From: CAZNFR01 sp964572225
GTDB lineage: Bacteria; Bacteroidota; Bacteroidia; Bacteroidales; GCA-2748055
NCBI GenBank assembly: GCA_964572225.1
Contig: CAZNFR010000069.1
Coordinates: forward strand, 1 to 19,110
DNA length: 19,110 nt
Direction: 5' to 3'
The stretch's first letter is position 1. Every line of letters starts with the position of its first letter. The notes below the pieces were generated by a model. The model saw nothing but the letters and a program-made list of their open reading frames with translations. It was not told the origin of the DNA and did no database searches. This document shows, piece after piece, positions 5,998-14,803 of this stretch. The position numbers and the translations under genes were made by a program.

Positions 5998-6711
5998 TTA
6001 TTCTTTTTCTTTTAGCTCTTTTAGATATTCCCTCCAACCGTTATCAATGTATTTAAATGATGGGGAAAATTCATTCAATCCGATATCCAACTCACCCGCA
6101 AAAGGAATCCGGTGGTCTCCCCAGTTACAGGTATGACTTTTTTGCCCTTGATAATCCTCCCAAACCCCAAAAAATTCATTATTGGTAAAATCGGATTTTT
6201 CATCATCAAGATTGTCATAATAAATGGTACCATCACCATCAATATAGAACGAACTTATAAATTCACCCCGGAATACACCGGAATGAAGGCATGACTGGTC
6301 TTCAAAGAATACATAATTACCGCTTATGTAGGCCCGGATAAAACCGGGATAGTTCTGATCCGGAATATAGCCGGCTTCGAGGATGAGAATGGATCCAAGA
6401 AAACTGCAGGTATTTTCTGATACGGTGGAATTTCCGTAGACAAAATATTCAAAGGGGTTATCAAAATTCTGGATTACCGAGGTGAAGTCCATTTTGATCC
6501 GTTGGTATTGGGGTCCGATAAATCCAAGTCGGTTATCCTCAGAAAGTTTACCGGACCATATAAAGCCGATGTCATTCAGCTCCAGTTGTTCAACAATATA
6601 ATTATTCATACTGTCAGAATACACGGAATCCAACATCATATCCTGATGTTGGGCTTTTAAATGAAGGCTTGAAATGACAGTTACCAGGATGAAAAAATAT
6701 TTGGTAATCAT
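5998..6711 (-). CDS. Exported protein of unknown function
   Basis: A 237-residue protein with a clear signal peptide (residues 1-20, MITKYFFILVTVISSLHLKA, then QHQ), so it is probably periplasmic or surface exposed. No family is recognised. The mature part is rich in aromatic and acidic residues and has three cysteines, in SENTCSFLG, EDQSCLHSG and HTCNWGDHRIPFAG, plus a C-terminal WREYLKELKEKE helix. The pattern of repeated 'Y..G.F.G.F.S.FYIDGDGTIYYD' strands suggests a mostly beta fold. No transmembrane segment follows the signal. It lies 72 bases downstream of the broken glycosyltransferase on the same strand, with a hairpin between them, so it need not be in one operon with it. Confidence 0.75.
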   Translation of the reverse strand: MITKYFFILVTVISSLHLKAQHQDMMLDSVYSDSMNNYIVEQLELNDIGFIWSGKLSEDNRLGFIGPQYQRIKMDFTSVIQNFDNPFEYFVYGNSTVSENTCSFLGSILILEAGYIPDQNYPGFIRAYISGNYVFFEDQSCLHSGVFRGEFISSFYIDGDGTIYYDNLDDEKSDFTNNEFFGVWEDYQGQKSHTCNWGDHRIPFAGELDIGLNEFSPSFKYIDNGWREYLKELKEKE

Positions 6712-6761
6712 ACTTGGGATATTAGGATTATGACTAATAAATACAGGATACGACTAAAACA

Positions 6762-6798
6762 AATTTCATGCAATTTTGGCCCTTTAACGCATGAAATT
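6762..6798 (-). terminator. Hairpin over the glycosyltransferase stop codon
   Basis: AATTTCATGC (6762-6771) and GCATGAAATT (6789-6798) are perfect ten-base complements around a 17-base loop that contains the stop codon of the glycosyltransferase (6784-6786). On the minus strand the stem is followed by TGTTTTAG. It could end transcription before the exported protein gene. The T run is short and the stem AT-rich, so efficiency is uncertain. Confidence 0.4.
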
Positions 6799-7833
6799 AT
6801 CTTTATAATCCCTGGCAATTTGACTGTAGAGGGTAAAAAACTCTGGTTCAGGTTCCCTGCAAATAAAAACCGATAGCCCGTTCTCACGGAAATATTCGTC
6901 CTCAACACTTCCATATTTCGCGATATGACCAAAATAGGGGTCAATGTCATCCGTATTGTAATCCACATACAACAGCACATCAAAGGAAACTGAATCAGGA
7001 GCCCACAGAATGAAGCTGTCGTTAAAGGATAAGGGATCGGGCATTTCTTCGCCGGTATAAAACATAATTGCACCTGCCATACCATAATTTCCTGCAAAGA
7101 TGATGGTCTGCTGTCTTTCATGTTCAGGCAGACTTTCCCAGGCTGACCGGGTAATACCGGCAAGTGCTTTCCATCCGGTCATATCGGCAAAATCCTGAGG
7201 AATAGAGTGTACCTCTCCATCTTCCCAGGTAAGAAAACCCGTACCGATAACATTGGAAACTTTCTGACTGTATACAGCCAATTCCTTATGCTTCAAAACG
7301 GGAATACTCAAGGGAGTCAGGGGTAATGCGATTGCCAGGATCAACCCGGCCAAAAGATATCTCAGATACCTGTATGGGGTTTCAGTCCATTTTTCCAGGG
7401 CCAGGGCTCCAAGTTCAAACAATATGCTGTACAATCCAAGTGTATAGTAGCCTTTACCTCTTAGGACGATGAGCAATAACATACAAACTCCCCAGGTTAT
7501 CGATATGAATCGATATTTTTTTAGGCCAGGGAACAGATAGACGGCCACAAGGCCCGCCATCCAAACGAATAACGCATGCAGGTTCATCAGTACCTGTGCA
7601 AGAATAAAGCCTCCCAGGGTGGTGTTAATCAGTTGAGTTTCCTGCAATTCCTGCATATGAAATAGCACTGGCCAGTTATGCTGGTATTGCCAAATCAGAT
7701 TGGGTAAAAATATCGACAGGGAAATACCCATGCCGATAAAAAACTCTTTTTTGAAAAGCATCCTTCTGTGTTCTGTTAGGAGTAGTGAAAACAAAACAGA
7801 TATAATCAGGAAGGCAATGGAATACTTATTCAA
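6784..7833 (-). CDS. Glycosyltransferase 39-type membrane protein, C-terminal part (broken gene)
   Basis: This is the larger, downstream part of a polytopic inner-membrane glycosyltransferase of the dolichyl-phosphate-mannose:protein mannosyltransferase / ArnT type, which moves sugars from polyprenyl-phosphate carriers on the periplasmic side. Recognisable family segments are NKYSIAFLIISV, the LPNLIWQYQHNWPVLFHMQEL loop, the LLIVLRGKGYYTLGLYSILFELGALALE stretch and the following PLTPLSIPVLKH. The rest is a soluble C-terminal region of about 150 residues. The first codon is a TTG that overlaps the TGA ending the N-terminal part (TTGA), but it has no real start. Compared with the family, about ten residues of the usual 'LLGLxxGLGL' helix are missing at the junction. 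It is a fragment of a broken gene, not an independent protein. Confidence 0.8.
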   Translation of the reverse strand: MNKYSIAFLIISVLFSLLLTEHRRMLFKKEFFIGMGISLSIFLPNLIWQYQHNWPVLFHMQELQETQLINTTLGGFILAQVLMNLHALFVWMAGLVAVYLFPGLKKYRFISITWGVCMLLLIVLRGKGYYTLGLYSILFELGALALEKWTETPYRYLRYLLAGLILAIALPLTPLSIPVLKHKELAVYSQKVSNVIGTGFLTWEDGEVHSIPQDFADMTGWKALAGITRSAWESLPEHERQQTIIFAGNYGMAGAIMFYTGEEMPDPLSFNDSFILWAPDSVSFDVLLYVDYNTDDIDPYFGHIAKYGSVEDEYFRENGLSVFICREPEPEFFTLYSQIARDYKDNFMR

Positions 7834-8321
7834 AAGTGCCAGTAGATGGGTTTATTTTTCCGAATCATGGATATGAACAGGTAGAAACTCAGGAGCCAGT
7901 AGAACTGGTTAAAGCTTACCGGCTGAAACAAAGCATTGGATCTGAGGTAGGCAATGGAAAGAAGAAAGGACAATCCTCCCAAAAACACAGCAAACAACCC
8001 ACCTCCCAGATCCCTAATCGTTAAACCAATGATCAGGATACTCAGGGCTCCGATCAGGGCTGGAAAAAACCGGATCGCAAAACTTGTATCTCCCGGCAAA
8101 AATCTGCTGATATTGGCCAAAATCCCAATAGAAGGAGGCACCGATGCATAACCCCAGGCCGGATTTTCACCAAGGGAAATGTAGAGCAATGCATCTCTGT
8201 GCAATTCATAATTTGAGGCTGTAAGAAAATGAATAAGTAACTTCAGGATCATCAGACCTGCGATCAGGTATAAGATTTTTCGATTCCTAAAGTTGGAATT
8301 AACATTCGAACAGGGATGCAA
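7830..8321 (-). CDS. Glycosyltransferase 39-type membrane protein, N-terminal part (broken gene)
   Basis: The N-terminal 163 residues of the same enzyme. After a first transmembrane helix (about residues 15-33) comes the catalytic-loop region YELHRDALLYISLGENPAWGYASVPPSIGIL, where the acidic residue of HRDALLY corresponds to the conserved aspartate of the family. Then come helices ending FNQFYWLLSFYLFISMI. The frame stops at TGA right after KNKPIYWHF. Restoring the reading frame into 6784-7833 needs a net gain of about 28 bases, consistent with a small deletion there. The annotated start is a TTG at 8321; an in-frame TGA lies just upstream and the first ATG is codon 24, inside the first helix, so the start is also poor. 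Loss of function is likely if the sequence is correct. Confidence 0.78.
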   Translation of the reverse strand: MHPCSNVNSNFRNRKILYLIAGLMILKLLIHFLTASNYELHRDALLYISLGENPAWGYASVPPSIGILANISRFLPGDTSFAIRFFPALIGALSILIIGLTIRDLGGGLFAVFLGGLSFLLSIAYLRSNALFQPVSFNQFYWLLSFYLFISMIRKNKPIYWHF

Positions 8322-8457
8322 ATTAAGGAATTCTCAGGGATTGTCCTTCGTTATTCTTTCACACTTTCCAAGGCTGGTTTGAGAGAAATCCCTACCCTGA
8401 AATAAACGGTAGTCAGAAATGAAAACCGGGTAAGTATGCCTCAACAATTCAAACCTA

Positions 8458-8482
8458 TGGATGTTAAAGGAGTAAACATCCA
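8458..8482 (+). promoter_or_regulatory. Hairpin presenting the ppc Shine-Dalgarno sequence, with overlapping mini-ORF
   Basis: TGGATGTT (8458-8465) pairs over eight bases with AACATCCA (8475-8482). The nine-base loop AAAGGAGTA holds the only good Shine-Dalgarno sequence nearby, and the ppc ATG follows four bases after the stem. A ten-codon frame starts at ATG 8457 and ends in TGA at 8487-8489, overlapping the ppc start as ATGA. The fold may keep the ribosome site exposed or tie ppc translation to that of the mini-ORF. The rest of the divergent intergenic stretch 8322-8457 shows no convincing promoter box. Confidence 0.4.
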
Positions 8483-8485
8483 CCC

Positions 8486-11248
8486 ATGACCATATTCGAA
8501 ACTGTAAAAGCCGAACTTGGAAAACCTTATCAGGATTTCGATTTTTTAATTCACTGTCTTAAAGAGGTTCTTCAGGAGGCAGGAGATGAAGACCTGGTTC
8601 CCTATATCCCCTGGATAAGTGACCATTCTGCAGAGCCCGACAGGGTGCCGGGAAAAAAAATGCTTCACCTTTATGCTCTTGTTTTTCAACTTCTTAATCT
8701 TGTTGAGGTAAATGGAGCGGTCCAAAACCGAAGACAAAAAGAAGATAAAGGCGGATTAGAGTCCATAACCGGAATGTGGGGAGATAATCTGAACATGCTG
8801 AAAAAAGCAGGGATTAACGAAAAACAAATCCGCGAAGGATTAACAGGAATCTCGGTGAAACCTGTCCTGACCGCACACCCTACCGAGGCTAAAAGGCCTG
8901 TTGTGTTGGCAGAATACCGTAATCTATACCTTCTTTTGGTACAAAGGGAAAACTCGATGTACACCCGGCGTGAACAGGAAAATCTGAGAAGGGACATAAA
9001 GCTCTCCCTTCATCGGCTCTGGCTTATCGATGATATCTTCCTTGAGAAGCCCGATGTAAAATCAGAATTGGAAAATGCCATTCACTATCTTATCAATGTT
9101 TTCCCCATCACTCTTCCCTTTTTGGATAAAAAATTAATTCAGGCCTGGGCGGAAGCAGGCTTTGACCCTTCTGTTTTCAGGGATCCCGATCAGTTTCCTT
9201 CTCTGAGTTTTGGCAATTGGGTTGGGGGCGACCGCGACGGGCATCCTCTTGTAACGCCAAAAATAACTCGTTATACCCTTAAAAGACTTCGTCTTAACGC
9301 CTTCATTCTTATTCACCGGAAATTGGAGGAACTTTCCAGTAAACTGAGCTTTTATTTTGAATATGAAAAAGCACCGGTCTACATTAAAGACAGGCTAGGC
9401 GGCATTAGTTCGGAACTGGGGAATTGCAGTACCGATATCATAGAAAAATACAATAAGGAGTTGTTCAGGCAATATGTACATTTACTAATCGCAAAACTAC
9501 CCCTGGACAGTGAGATGGAAAAGGGCCCGGAACTCTCTGAAAATAAAGGCAGCTATGTAAATTCCACCGACTTGATCAGCGATCTTAAATTGTTGAAACA
9601 AGCGGTGGAAGAGATCGGTGCCTCAGGAATTGCGGGTAGTGATATCCGGGAAACGATCCGGTTGGTTCAATGTTTTGGGTTTCATCTTGCATCCCTTGAT
9701 ATCCGGCAAAACAGTTCATTTTATGAAATGTCCCTCTCCCAGCTGATGAGGGCAGCTTCGGTAGGAGGCAGGTCATATCATAAGATGAAGGAAGAGGAGA
9801 GATTGAACTTTCTTGAGAATGAATTAAAGACAAACAGACCCTTCACCCGTGAAACCGAAAAATTGGATGATGAGGCTAAAGCTACCGTGGAAACATTTAA
9901 CGTAGTTGAGAAACATATCCGAAAATACGGGCCTCAGGCCATTGGCTCACTGATTGTAAGCATGACCCGATCGGTCTCGGATCTGTTAATGGTTTACCTG
10001 CTTACCCGTGAGGCGGGTTTAAGTAAATTATCCGGTGAGGGAATTTTCTGTGTACTCCCGGTTGTTCCCTTATTTGAGACCATTGAAGACCTGGAAAAAT
10101 CGGCCGAAATTATGGATGATTACCTTTCCAGGCCCATGGTCAGGAATTCTCTGGAGTACCAGAGAAAAATCAATAATTATTCCGAATCGGTTCAGGAGAT
10201 CATGATCGGTTACTCCGACAGCAATAAGGATGGTGGCATCATTGCCAGTGCCTGGCATTTATATAATGCCCAGCAAAAACTTACCGAAGTAGGAGATAAA
10301 CATAAAGTAAAAATCCGGTTCTTTCACGGAAAGGGAGGAACCATCAGCCGAGGAGCAGGTCCTACGCATTGGTTCCTGAGAAGTCTTCCCCAGGGGGCGA
10401 TTCAGGGAGATATCAAAATCACGGAGCAGGGAGAATCCATTGAAAGGAAATTTGCAAACCGGACCAATGCTGCCTATAACCTTGAACTCCTGGTAAGTGG
10501 TGCAGCCAGTCTGACGATTCTTCAGAATTTCAGAAAAGAGGAAAACACCGAACGGGACAGCATCCTTTCCCTTATGGCCGAAGAGAGCCTGAGGTATTAT
10601 AAGGATCTTACCACCCAACCGGTGTTTATCGAGTTTTTCAGACAGGCAACCCCGATAGATGCCATCGAATCGAGTAAGATTGGTTCACGACCTTCGCGCA
10701 GAACCGGAAAAAAAACCCTGTCGGACCTGAGGGCGATTCCCTGGGTGTTCAGCTGGAGCCAGTCACGGTTTCACATCACGAGCTGGTATGGGGTAGGATC
10801 TACCCTCAACCATTTAAGAGAGGATCACCGTGAACAGTTTGATCAGCTAAAAAAACTGATCAAAAGTGACAACCTGGTAAGGTACATATTTACCAATGTA
10901 GATACCAGCCTGGCTGCCACAGATGAAAAGATTATGCAGCTCTATGCATCGCTGGTGGAAGACCCTGAAGTCAAGGATAAAATCTTGGGGATGATCTTTA
11001 CTGAGCTTAAACTTACCCGTGAAATGATGGCTGAGATCATTGAAAAACCCATTAAAGAAAGAAGAAGAAATCATTATTACTCCACTTTACTTAGAGCTGA
11101 AGGCCTGGGTGAAATGCATACCAACCAGATCAGCCTTCTGAAAACCTGGAGAAATAAAAACTATGCCCGGGGTGAAGAAGAGGAGGTATTGATCAAGTTG
11201 TTGAAAAATATCAATGCCATTGCAAACGCAATGGGAAATACGGGATAG
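8486..11248 (+). CDS. ppc: Phosphoenolpyruvate carboxylase
   Basis: A 920-residue cytoplasmic enzyme that adds bicarbonate to PEP to give oxaloacetate, refilling the citric-acid cycle or feeding succinate fermentation. Hallmarks in order: VKPVLTAHPTEAKR with catalytic H131, GNWVGGDRDGHP, FHLASLDIRQN, the Mg/PEP-site IGYSDSNKDGG with K581, FFHGKGGTISRGAGPTHWF with H614 and R622, RAIPWVFSWSQSRFHITSWYGVG, and the C-terminal AMGNTG ending that the family shares. The length is normal and the gene is complete. In the FHGRGG motif the first arginine (E. coli R581) is lysine here (K616), a conservative change, while the catalytic arginine that follows is kept. The gene stands alone, divergent from the glycosyltransferase, and no eukaryote-type N-terminal phosphorylation site is visible. 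Confidence 0.97.
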   Translation: MTIFETVKAELGKPYQDFDFLIHCLKEVLQEAGDEDLVPYIPWISDHSAEPDRVPGKKMLHLYALVFQLLNLVEVNGAVQNRRQKEDKGGLESITGMWGDNLNMLKKAGINEKQIREGLTGISVKPVLTAHPTEAKRPVVLAEYRNLYLLLVQRENSMYTRREQENLRRDIKLSLHRLWLIDDIFLEKPDVKSELENAIHYLINVFPITLPFLDKKLIQAWAEAGFDPSVFRDPDQFPSLSFGNWVGGDRDGHPLVTPKITRYTLKRLRLNAFILIHRKLEELSSKLSFYFEYEKAPVYIKDRLGGISSELGNCSTDIIEKYNKELFRQYVHLLIAKLPLDSEMEKGPELSENKGSYVNSTDLISDLKLLKQAVEEIGASGIAGSDIRETIRLVQCFGFHLASLDIRQNSSFYEMSLSQLMRAASVGGRSYHKMKEEERLNFLENELKTNRPFTRETEKLDDEAKATVETFNVVEKHIRKYGPQAIGSLIVSMTRSVSDLLMVYLLTREAGLSKLSGEGIFCVLPVVPLFETIEDLEKSAEIMDDYLSRPMVRNSLEYQRKINNYSESVQEIMIGYSDSNKDGGIIASAWHLYNAQQKLTEVGDKHKVKIRFFHGKGGTISRGAGPTHWFLRSLPQGAIQGDIKITEQGESIERKFANRTNAAYNLELLVSGAASLTILQNFRKEENTERDSILSLMAEESLRYYKDLTTQPVFIEFFRQATPIDAIESSKIGSRPSRRTGKKTLSDLRAIPWVFSWSQSRFHITSWYGVGSTLNHLREDHREQFDQLKKLIKSDNLVRYIFTNVDTSLAATDEKIMQLYASLVEDPEVKDKILGMIFTELKLTREMMAEIIEKPIKERRRNHYYSTLLRAEGLGEMHTNQISLLKTWRNKNYARGEEEEVLIKLLKNINAIANAMGNTG

Positions 11249-11341
11249 CATCAGAAAAGAAGGAGATTTTAGGATCAATCAAAAAAAAGTCTGCCCTTAT
11301 TTCAAAAAAAATCGGATATTGTCATTCCTAAATTAGCACCC

Positions 11342-12535
11342 ATGAAATCCATTACACTGGCTCTGATTATTTCCCATCTTATCATTGCTGATATACTGGC
11401 GCAATCCAAACTTGTTATGTTTGATAAAGACGAGATCCTGAATGAAAATATTCATGAGTCACTGAAGCAGGATCTGGCTGAGAATAACCTTGAACTCAGT
11501 TACACCATGGATTTCCGGTATCGGTGTGACTATTACCAGGCCCTGGTTTATCTTCAATCCGGAAAATCCTATCTTAAGATTACAAATTGTTATGATGAAG
11601 TTTTGGGAATAAAGGATTTAGGTAGTCTGTTTTTATCGACCGGTGATAATGAAAAATCGGTTATCCTTTCGTTTTCCATTCGTGAAATAATTTATACTTC
11701 CAAAACTGACCCTTCGCTTCCGGTTACACGAGAGGTAAAGCCTGAGACGGACATAGAGCTTGCTGAAAAGGATTCGGTATACCAAAATGAACACTACACC
11801 CGACATTTTTTCTCTCCGACAGCCTGGAATCTGAATGAGGGGGAATTATACTATAACACCGTGTATTTTTTTCTTCACGATGTACAATATGGTATATCGG
11901 ATCAATTTTCTCTGGGAATGGGAACTACGCTGATAGGAATTCCTTTTTATCTCACGCCTAAGGTAAGTTTTAGGTTAAATGAAAGATCTGCTCTGAGCAT
12001 AGGAGACATCCTTATCTTCGGCACCTGGGGATCCAGTTTTTTTGGTAATCTCCTTTACGGAATTTACACCTATGGCAGTCGTGACCATAATGTTTCTCTG
12101 GGCGGAGGATGGTTTTATACCAATGAAAATGATATGACCTATGGATCCAACTCAGCTGTCCTGAACTTTTCTGCCATGACCAGGATCTCAGACTTTGTTT
12201 ACCTGGTTACGGAGAATTACGGACTTCGTGTTAATTCCGTACAGACCGCCTATTATGATGAATATGACATGGCCACAGAAACCTGGACCTATTTTGAAGA
12301 GCCTTTCTCCCAGAAGCAAACCATAATTTACGGTCTCTCCGGTTTCCGATTTATCCGCAGAAATAATCACGTAAACAGCTGGCAGTTTGGATTAAGTTAT
12401 ATTGTTAATTTCAGGGAGGAGGTCCCTTCAAAATACAATCAAACCCATTGGTATACCAGTGCATCTTCGGGTGGAGCGCGTTTTATTGCGATCCCCACGG
12501 TTAGTTTTACCAGGAAATTTGGAGAGAAGTATTAG
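11342..12535 (+). CDS. Predicted outer-membrane beta-barrel protein of unknown function
   Basis: A 397-residue protein with a signal peptide (residues 1-21, ending ADILAQ). A soluble N-terminal part (about 22-130), with cysteines in YRCDYYQ and ITNCYDE, has no recognised family. From HFFSPTAWNLNEGELYYNTVYFF onward, alternating hydrophobic and aromatic strands with short turns (YGISDQFSLGMGTTL, NERSALSIGDILIFG, DHNVSLGGGWFYT and others) continue to the C-terminus and look like an outer-membrane barrel of some ten to twelve strands, a type common and uncharacterised in Bacteroidetes. It starts 93 bases after ppc, with no terminator or clear promoter seen between, and converges with the GH36 gene 12 bases beyond its stop. 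The function cannot be inferred. Confidence 0.8.
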   Translation: MKSITLALIISHLIIADILAQSKLVMFDKDEILNENIHESLKQDLAENNLELSYTMDFRYRCDYYQALVYLQSGKSYLKITNCYDEVLGIKDLGSLFLSTGDNEKSVILSFSIREIIYTSKTDPSLPVTREVKPETDIELAEKDSVYQNEHYTRHFFSPTAWNLNEGELYYNTVYFFLHDVQYGISDQFSLGMGTTLIGIPFYLTPKVSFRLNERSALSIGDILIFGTWGSSFFGNLLYGIYTYGSRDHNVSLGGGWFYTNENDMTYGSNSAVLNFSAMTRISDFVYLVTENYGLRVNSVQTAYYDEYDMATETWTYFEEPFSQKQTIIYGLSGFRFIRRNNHVNSWQFGLSYIVNFREEVPSKYNQTHWYTSASSGGARFIAIPTVSFTRKFGEKY

Positions 12536-12547
12536 AATTTGAATGAA

Positions 12548-14623
12548 TTAATCTCCTTGAGGTTCCTTTACAAATTCAATTTCGAATACCTTGGCAGAAT
12601 CTTGGTTTTGAATAATGACCGGAACTCCTGTATTGATAAGATCTTCACTGGAAAACACTCCCAGAGATCCTCCCTTTTCATCCTTGATCCAATAATCACC
12701 CGGTTGTAGTCCAACCAGGGGGATATTTCTTTCAGCATCCGGGGATTCATTACGGAATACACAGAATATTCCACCTCCAGTAGCAGGATTATACCGGAGA
12801 AATCCATCCCAGTTATAGGTTTCCGGTTTATCGAATCCGCGTGTCGAATAATAAGGCATGAAATCATATTTTTTCTGCATGGTAGTGAACCACCCGGCCA
12901 TTTGTTTGTACCATTCTTTCTCTTCCGTGGTCAACAACCTGGGGTCCCCAAGCATCATTGGAATACCTGCAAACCCGGATACAAACGAGAACCTGTGTCC
13001 TGGAACGTGCATTTGCTGGTTTCCGATCATCATATTGGCTGTGGGTAGAATATGCCCCTGTCTCCAGGCCAGATTTCTGATATCCCTGGAGCCCTCCGGT
13101 GGATAGTCGGCCAGATTGGCGATCCAGTCCACATGAGCATGCTGGATCAGGGCGTAATCAATGGAGTGATGATCTCCCCATAATTCGTAGGTGCAATCAA
13201 TGATTACCCGGGGATGTCTGATTCTCAGCTCATCGAAATACTCCAGCAATCTGAGGTAGGCAGGATAAAAAAACTCGTGATTGGATTCAGGCTCCCCGGT
13301 TCTATAGGTACCGGCCAACAGAGGGTCTGTGATATAGGCCGATTTTATGAAAGAAAGATCGATCTTCAGGTATTCAAATCCGTACTCTTCAATCAGGATA
13401 TTCGTTTTACGGAGGATTTCATCGTACCACGGACTCAATATGTCCATGGAGTAGAATTTCAGGTCATTTGCCCATCCGTGAAGGTTCCGGGGCTCACCGG
13501 CAGTGTTCTTTATACTGAATTCTGAGAACTGCCTGAAAGCCTCGCTGCCAGCCTCGACACTGCATAGAGAAAACCAGATCCCGGGCTTCATTCCTCTATC
13601 CCTAATATAATCTGCAATGGATTTCATTCCGGACGGGAATTTTTCAGGATGTGGATTCCAGTCTCCGTAATAATCCTGCCAACCGTCATCGATAATCAGA
13701 AAACCTGCCCCGCTTCCCTGGAGAGAATCCGCAATTTCCCGGATCATTTCTTCGTTTATCTTCGTGCCAAAGGGAACCCATGTATTGTAAAAATAGGCCG
13801 GATAATCCTCGCGCTTAAACCATGGAAGGTCCATGCTTCCCAGCACAAACTCACGGAGTAGCAGGGCGGGATCCTGATCGTTTGTGCAAAAAAGGAGAAA
13901 TGATCCGGGTGCCTCAAATACCTCACCCGGTTTTATGCGTATGTTTACTTCATAAGGATCCCCTGCAGGTCTCATCCCTATCCTTAACCGGTTTGGTCCG
14001 CCTGCAAAAATTTCCGTATACCTTGTAGATCCCGGCGCTTCATTCCCTGCGATCAATGTACCTTTGCTTCCCTCGATAAAAACTGCCGGATCCTCATGAT
14101 ATCCCTTATACGGAGGCTTATACAGATCCCTGGCAAAATTGGCATAGATTATCGAGTTGGCGTCCCCCCAGGGATCCACATTCAGGTCCTCCGTGGCAAT
14201 ACTTTGCAGAAGAACATCATGGGTACCTGTGTTCCGTATCATCAGGTCTTTCTTCATTCCGGGGTCCGATCCGGTCAGGGAATAGTTTAGGTATACCTCC
14301 AGATTTTCTGCATTCCCACCCGCAATGCCGGAAAGTATTATCCGGGTCGTCCCACCCTGGTCAGATACTCTATCGATTTCAAAGTCGCCACTTACACCGG
14401 TAACTTCTTTTCCATTGCACAGAAAAGAAAACTCATACGAGGGCTTTCGATGAAAATCATACCCGGAGGGACGATGTACGAAGCTTACTGTGGAAACCAC
14501 CCCCTTATCTCTGTCAATCCGAATTTTTCTTTGTAAAGTGGAGTTCTCAAGGGTCAAGGTATCTGCCGGGCTAACCTCCGGAAAAAGACTGAATAGAAAA
14601 ATAAGAAACACGATACTTTTCAT
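12548..14623 (-). CDS. Secreted GH36-like alpha-galactosidase
   Basis: A 691-residue exported glycoside hydrolase. The signal peptide is residues 1-20. An N-terminal beta-sandwich (about 21-265) is followed by a TIM barrel (about 270-560) and a C-terminal beta domain. In the barrel, FLIIDDGWQDYYGDW (308-322) and the FEYLKIDLSF segment match GH36/melibiase signatures; D422 of LKID is the probable nucleophile. The usual acid/base context (C-S-x-G-G-G-R) is not present. In its place stands IIDCTYELWGDHHSIDYALIQHAHVDWI (474-501), so the acid/base aspartate is uncertain (D484 or D499 are candidates), and the substrate may differ from simple alpha-galactosides. No SusC/SusD pair or sugar regulator is nearby. 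It probably cleaves a terminal alpha-galactoside or related sugar in the periplasm or outside the cell. Confidence 0.85.
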   Translation of the reverse strand: MKSIVFLIFLFSLFPEVSPADTLTLENSTLQRKIRIDRDKGVVSTVSFVHRPSGYDFHRKPSYEFSFLCNGKEVTGVSGDFEIDRVSDQGGTTRIILSGIAGGNAENLEVYLNYSLTGSDPGMKKDLMIRNTGTHDVLLQSIATEDLNVDPWGDANSIIYANFARDLYKPPYKGYHEDPAVFIEGSKGTLIAGNEAPGSTRYTEIFAGGPNRLRIGMRPAGDPYEVNIRIKPGEVFEAPGSFLLFCTNDQDPALLLREFVLGSMDLPWFKREDYPAYFYNTWVPFGTKINEEMIREIADSLQGSGAGFLIIDDGWQDYYGDWNPHPEKFPSGMKSIADYIRDRGMKPGIWFSLCSVEAGSEAFRQFSEFSIKNTAGEPRNLHGWANDLKFYSMDILSPWYDEILRKTNILIEEYGFEYLKIDLSFIKSAYITDPLLAGTYRTGEPESNHEFFYPAYLRLLEYFDELRIRHPRVIIDCTYELWGDHHSIDYALIQHAHVDWIANLADYPPEGSRDIRNLAWRQGHILPTANMMIGNQQMHVPGHRFSFVSGFAGIPMMLGDPRLLTTEEKEWYKQMAGWFTTMQKKYDFMPYYSTRGFDKPETYNWDGFLRYNPATGGGIFCVFRNESPDAERNIPLVGLQPGDYWIKDEKGGSLGVFSSEDLINTGVPVIIQNQDSAKVFEIEFVKEPQGD

Positions 14624-14803
14624 AAAAGGTAAAAATTTAATTCCCGTGTCGGTTTAAAAAACAGAAAGGTACTACTTATCCTTCAGGATATAAATGTTTC
14701 CTTTAAAAAATACCTTTTGTTTCTGATCCGAACTGAGGACCTTTCAGAAGGAGAAAAAATCTACCGGTTTTCCTTAAATCCCTGCAATAAAATGAATTCG
14801 CTT

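Noticed and set aside
5417..8321. Possible hydrogenase gene cluster implied by the TM1266-type protein
   Set aside because: None of the neighbouring proteins has the iron-sulfur or radical-SAM cysteine motifs of hydrogenase or its maturases; only the putative regulator is present.
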